Source: Frigoriflavimonas asaccharolytica (GTDB lineage Bacteria > Bacteroidota > Bacteroidia > Flavobacteriales > Weeksellaceae). From it: a stretch of DNA of 64,000 nt. Made by a program: the position numbers and the translations under genes. Shown one piece after another: positions 61,387 through 64,000 of this stretch. Where the stretch lies: NCBI RefSeq assembly GCF_013294015.1, contig NZ_JABSNO010000005.1, positions 117,646 through 181,645 on the forward strand, read 5' to 3'. The notes under the pieces are model-generated. The model was not told the DNA's origin. It saw only the letters and a program-made list of their open reading frames with translations, and did not search any database. The first letter of the stretch is position 1, and every line of letters begins with the position of its first letter.

Positions 61387-61442
61387 TTGTGATACATATC
61401 TCTACCAAATTGGTGTGATAGGTATCGTTTTGTGATACATAT
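61387..61442 (+). repeat. Perfect 13-bp direct repeat
   Basis: TTGTGATACATAT occurs at 61387-61399 and again at 61430-61442, with TGGTGTGATAGGTATC, a degenerate match, between. The spacing is 43 bases. It lies 73 to 128 bases upstream of the secreted protein ATG and could be a binding site for a regulator. Confidence 0.7.
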
Positions 61443-61514
61443 ATGCAAGTTGTACACAATCTCTAAGAAAATTTTTGCCAAGTAAGAAGGTTTAACCTAA
61501 AAAAACAATAAAAT

Positions 61515-62387
61515 ATGAAAAAGTATATATCCCTGATTTTCGTTTTTCTTTCAATATTATTCTTTTCACAAACTCAAACGAAAAGATATAATAGTATGAC
61601 AAAAAAGTACGAATATTTTAATTCAAAAGGACAAATGATTGGTTATGAGTATTATAATAATATGACTCGCCAATGGGAATATTATGAAATGAATTCTCAA
61701 AATAATTATAACGAACCAGCAAAATTAGATTTAACCAGCACTTTTAATGCAGCATCAACTTTACAAGGTAGATATGATAATAATACTGCTTATGTTCAAA
61801 AAGAAGTTCAAAAAATGATTCAATCTGTTTATAACTTTGACATTCCAGATTCACAAAAACAAGAAATTGTTAAAAATTTTAAGGATGTTCCTTTAAAGAG
61901 TGTAAATAGTCAAGCTATAAATTATAGTAGTTTAAGTCAAGCAAATGACGTTCTTAATTATTTAAGTAACAGTCTAAATAAAATAATAAAAAATGTAGTT
62001 TCTGCTTATGAACAAAATGTTGAAACCACAACCACTCAAATATCTAATAATACAAAAAAAATTAACTTCGAAGATTACTACAACACAATTTTTATTGTGG
62101 ACAGAATTGCTATTTGGAGTGCAAAGTATTCCAAATTTTTATCTGACGAAAATATATCGTCAAATTCTTATATTATATTAAAAGAAAATACCATTGAATT
62201 TAAAAGAGCAGATGGAACATTATCATATAGAAATTTGGAAAATAAGAGATATAACTCTAAAAGGGAAGGATATGAATATACTTCAGATTGGGGACCTGTT
62301 TTTATAGATAAAAATTTAACATACGTTGCATTTGCAGTCGGTTCTAATTTTTCAGGAGATAATTATACTTACTTCATAACTAAATAA
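61515..62387 (+). CDS. Secreted protein of unknown function
   Basis: 290 residues with a signal peptide (MKKYISLIFVFLSILFFSQ). The mature N-terminus has two copies of a short N-x-M-T-x-x-x-E-Y motif (YNSMTKKYEYFNSKGQMIG, YNNMTRQWEYYEM). A helical middle and a beta-rich C-terminus follow. The sequence is not recognised. It is AT- and Asn-rich and shares an operon with the small gene six bases after. Location in an island with structured repeats suggests cargo. Confidence 0.65.
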   Translation: MKKYISLIFVFLSILFFSQTQTKRYNSMTKKYEYFNSKGQMIGYEYYNNMTRQWEYYEMNSQNNYNEPAKLDLTSTFNAASTLQGRYDNNTAYVQKEVQKMIQSVYNFDIPDSQKQEIVKNFKDVPLKSVNSQAINYSSLSQANDVLNYLSNSLNKIIKNVVSAYEQNVETTTTQISNNTKKINFEDYYNTIFIVDRIAIWSAKYSKFLSDENISSNSYIILKENTIEFKRADGTLSYRNLENKRYNSKREGYEYTSDWGPVFIDKNLTYVAFAVGSNFSGDNYTYFITK

Positions 62388-62393
62388 AATAAA

Positions 62394-62651
62394 ATGCGGG
62401 CATATTTACATTTATACAACGAACAAAAAGAAAATTCAATAATGTATCAAGTTTTATCATACGATATAAATATTGATGAGGGAGAAGTTTTTGAATATTC
62501 AGAAGAAATTTTTAACGAATTAGACATTGAAGCACAAAAACTATTTCATAAATCTAACTTAAAAATTGGCAATTATAAAGTTACTCACGCAAATATAGAG
62601 AAAAATGGATATTGGGGAGAATTGCGAATACTACATTTAAGACCAATATAA
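62394..62651 (+). CDS. Small protein of unknown function
   Basis: 85 residues, acidic, no signal or membrane segment (YQVLSYDINIDEGEVFEYSEEIFNELDIEAQKLFHKSNLKIGNYKV in part). It starts six bases after the stop of the secreted protein and ends 11 bases before the structured element A, so the two probably form one transcript. A partner or immunity role for the secreted neighbour is possible, but not shown. Confidence 0.6.
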   Translation: MRAYLHLYNEQKENSIMYQVLSYDINIDEGEVFEYSEEIFNELDIEAQKLFHKSNLKIGNYKVTHANIEKNGYWGELRILHLRPI

Positions 62652-62661
62652 AGAGACTATG

Positions 62662-62740
62662 TACAACAAGGTATTTGCAAAAAAAGCCCCGATTTTACTT
62701 TGTGAATAGGGGCTTTCTTCGCAAATACCCAACCGTTATA
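62662..62740 (+). repeat. Structured cassette-end element, type A
   Basis: TACAAC at the left (62662-62667) and GTTATA at the right (62735-62740) frame a long inverted repeat. The left arm GGTATTTGCAAAAAAAGCCC plus C (62670-62690) and the right arm at 62709-62729 pair at 19 of 21 positions, with an 18-base loop. A terminator function is unlikely because no run of T follows the stem. The layout, unpaired spacers of 2 and 5 bases plus short end boxes, recalls integron attC sites. Confidence 0.8.
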
Positions 62741-62790
62741 GGATATTTTAAAAGCACTCGCTCTCAACAAAACTATTAAAATAAAATAAG

Positions 62791-63390
62791 ATGAGTATTT
62801 TCAACATTTTTAGCAAAAAAAACGATTACAAAGATTATATTTTTGACAAAAAAACCTATTCCGCTCTTTCTCTGGCACAATTTACAAGTGTATTTCCCGA
62901 ATATTCAGATTTTGAAGAAGAACAAAATATTAAAATTTGGGATTCTATTTTTCCAATAGTATTAGTTGGTTATGACTTTATCAGAAATAACACTCATAAA
63001 GATAAAAATAAATTGACCGATTTAACAACGGAAATTAAAAAATTATTTCATAAAGGAACCGATTTACTATTTCAAGATTATATTACATTTATAACTGAGA
63101 AATCAACTACGAATGAAGATTTATCTAAATATTCGGCTTATTGGATGTCAAAAAATTTACAGTTGTATTTAACTGGAAAATTAAAAAATAAAATTGAAGA
63201 AAAAAGATTTTTAGATATTTTCAGTATTTTTTTAAAGGCCTCGTATAATGATGAAAAATTCAATTATCACAATTTTATAACACAGAATTTTAAAGGAAAT
63301 ATGAAAACTCAAGAGGGAATGTTAGAGTATTTCGAACTTACTGAAAATTTCGCTAAAAACCTTTTTATTTCAATGAGAGATACTGTTTAA
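62791..63390 (+). CDS. Cytoplasmic helical protein of unknown function
   Basis: 199 residues, mostly helical, rich in K, F, Y and I, without a signal or membrane segment. No domain was recognised. It lies between the type A element (62740) and the type B element (63402), 50 and 11 bases from them, so it looks like a single-gene unit bounded by such elements. Confidence 0.6.
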   Translation: MSIFNIFSKKNDYKDYIFDKKTYSALSLAQFTSVFPEYSDFEEEQNIKIWDSIFPIVLVGYDFIRNNTHKDKNKLTDLTTEIKKLFHKGTDLLFQDYITFITEKSTTNEDLSKYSAYWMSKNLQLYLTGKLKNKIEEKRFLDIFSIFLKASYNDEKFNYHNFITQNFKGNMKTQEGMLEYFELTENFAKNLFISMRDTV

Positions 63391-63401
63391 AAAAAACATC
63401 C

Positions 63402-63527
63402 TATAACAGCGGTTTTGCAATAGTGCGGGATTTTCGCAAGTTTAGAGATTTTAGATATTCCGAAAAGTAGTTTATAATAGAAAGATTTATCATATTAAGC
63501 CGCACCATCGCAAAGCCGCAAAACGTC
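63402..63527 (+). repeat. Structured cassette-end element, type B, copy 2
   Basis: It starts with TATAACA, then GCGGTTTTGCAATAGTGCGG (63409-63428). CCGCACCATCGCAAAGCCGC (63500-63519) is its near-complement (17 of 20 positions), followed by AAAACGTC. A related copy ends before murB (44470-44590). The right box has GTC where GTTATA would be expected, right where the insertion sequence begins. Confidence 0.8.
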
Positions 63528-64000
63528 AGGCTGTGAAAAAACTCAATTTTCACCTAATTATTCAATTTAATCAACCTTTCAAACCTTAATAAATGCGTTT
63601 TTAAGCTGGCTAATTTTTAGGCTGCAATTGATAATGTATTTTTTCCATAAGCGAAAACCGGCTTAAAATAAGTCGTTTCAAGAACAAAACAATACTTCGC
63701 TTTGTAAGGCGATTTCCAGTTTTTGAGTTTCGCAATTAATTCCGGAACGCCCAGAATATTTATCGCTCGTTTGATGTTGTAAACCAGCATGATCAAGCTG
63801 TGTTCGCCATTTACTTTCTCCAATCCCGTTAAATTTGTGTGGTTATATCCCCATTGTCGCTTGATTGTACCAAAAATATGCTCATTAATCTCTTGCCGTT
63901 TTCGATACAATTGTGCGTTGGCTTTGTAGCGTTCATTATTTTCGGAAACTGCGTCTGCAAATTCGCTTCTATCAACCTCTCTTCCGCCTTTTCTACTCGT
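63528..64000 (-). mobile_element. IS1182-type insertion sequence, 3' part
   Basis: The end of the element appears to be at about 63528, where AGGCTGTGAAAAAACTC begins directly after the type B element; the exact end is inferred. The transposase end lies at 63617. The 5' end and the other inverted repeat are beyond the window, so no target duplication can be checked. Confidence 0.65.
63617..64000 (-). CDS. IS1182-family transposase, C-terminal part (cut by window edge)
   Basis: The frame is open to the edge of the window; about 127 residues are visible. The core is QEINEHIFGTIKRQWGYNHT (first part of the motif), TNLTGLEKVNGEHSLIMLVYNIKRAINILG, the YREK-like region with the catalytic Glu of DDE transposases of the IS1182 family. 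Upstream residues (TSRKGGREVDRSEFADAVSE) also fit. The earlier catalytic Asp residues lie outside. It seems intact at its 3' end; whether the whole gene is functional is unknown. Confidence 0.88.
   Translation of the reverse strand, partial: TSRKGGREVDRSEFADAVSENNERYKANAQLYRKRQEINEHIFGTIKRQWGYNHTNLTGLEKVNGEHSLIMLVYNIKRAINILGVPELIAKLKNWKSPYKAKYCFVLETTYFKPVFAYGKNTLSIAA

Noticed and set aside
62662..62740. Type A element as an ordinary rho-independent terminator
   Set aside because: The 21-bp stem is long and no run of T follows it; the end boxes pair too. Some transcript ending may still occur there.

Overview
The window is a low-GC stretch (roughly one third G+C by eye) from a flavobacterium of the Chryseobacterium/Weeksellaceae type. 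The evidence is: three secreted proteins ending in type A sorting domains of the type IX secretion system; promoter boxes of the Bacteroidetes form TAnnTTTG; a DUF4290-murA pair; a two-gene transketolase; an ECF sigma/anti-sigma pair; and several kinds of intergenic structured repeat. Identification is by reading alone; no database was searched. No tRNA, rRNA or CRISPR array was seen.

1-34 kb is almost entirely minus strand and mostly housekeeping. In order: priA, proline dehydrogenase, a probable mevalonate kinase with a UbiA prenyltransferase, a UMF1 transporter, a thiolase, and a secreted protein downstream of an ECF sigma/anti-sigma pair. Next come a nucleoside permease with a bifunctional nuclease, etfBA, a short-chain dehydrogenase, three T9SS cargo proteins, an M20 dipeptidase, an OmpA lipoprotein and a methyltransferase. 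Then follow a methylmalonyl-CoA mutase small subunit without its large partner nearby, an FtsB/DivIC protein, udk, clpS, a CNNM/CorC-type transporter, an orphan PD-(D/E)XK-like protein, a LuxE-like acyltransferase overlapping an LpxH-like hydrolase, queD, upp and der. comF is the only plus-strand gene among them.

35-60 kb is mostly plus strand: a haem-binding protein, a DCC-family protein, DUF4290-murA, fdhD with an FdhF/YdeP-like oxidoreductase, an aminotransferase, an SMI1/KNR4-like gene, murB, proC, an RsmB-like methyltransferase, a BLUF photoreceptor, asnB, a TMEM175-like channel, a sodium:solute symporter, a GIY-YIG/DUF4357 protein and the two transketolase halves.

60.2-64 kb is accessory. 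It holds a stand-alone HsdR-N nuclease-like protein, three unknown genes, two large inverted-repeat elements with TAYAAC/GTTATA-type ends, and the 3' part of an IS1182-type element that abuts the last of these. A third element of the same family sits between the SMI1-like gene and murB. These gene-plus-structured-element units resemble integron cassettes in layout and are the most interesting signal here; the idea is an inference. Other points: an Asp in place of the fosfomycin-target Cys in MurA, perfect short tandem repeats next to two promoters, several probably leaderless genes, and a near-identical inverted repeat pair 41 kb apart.
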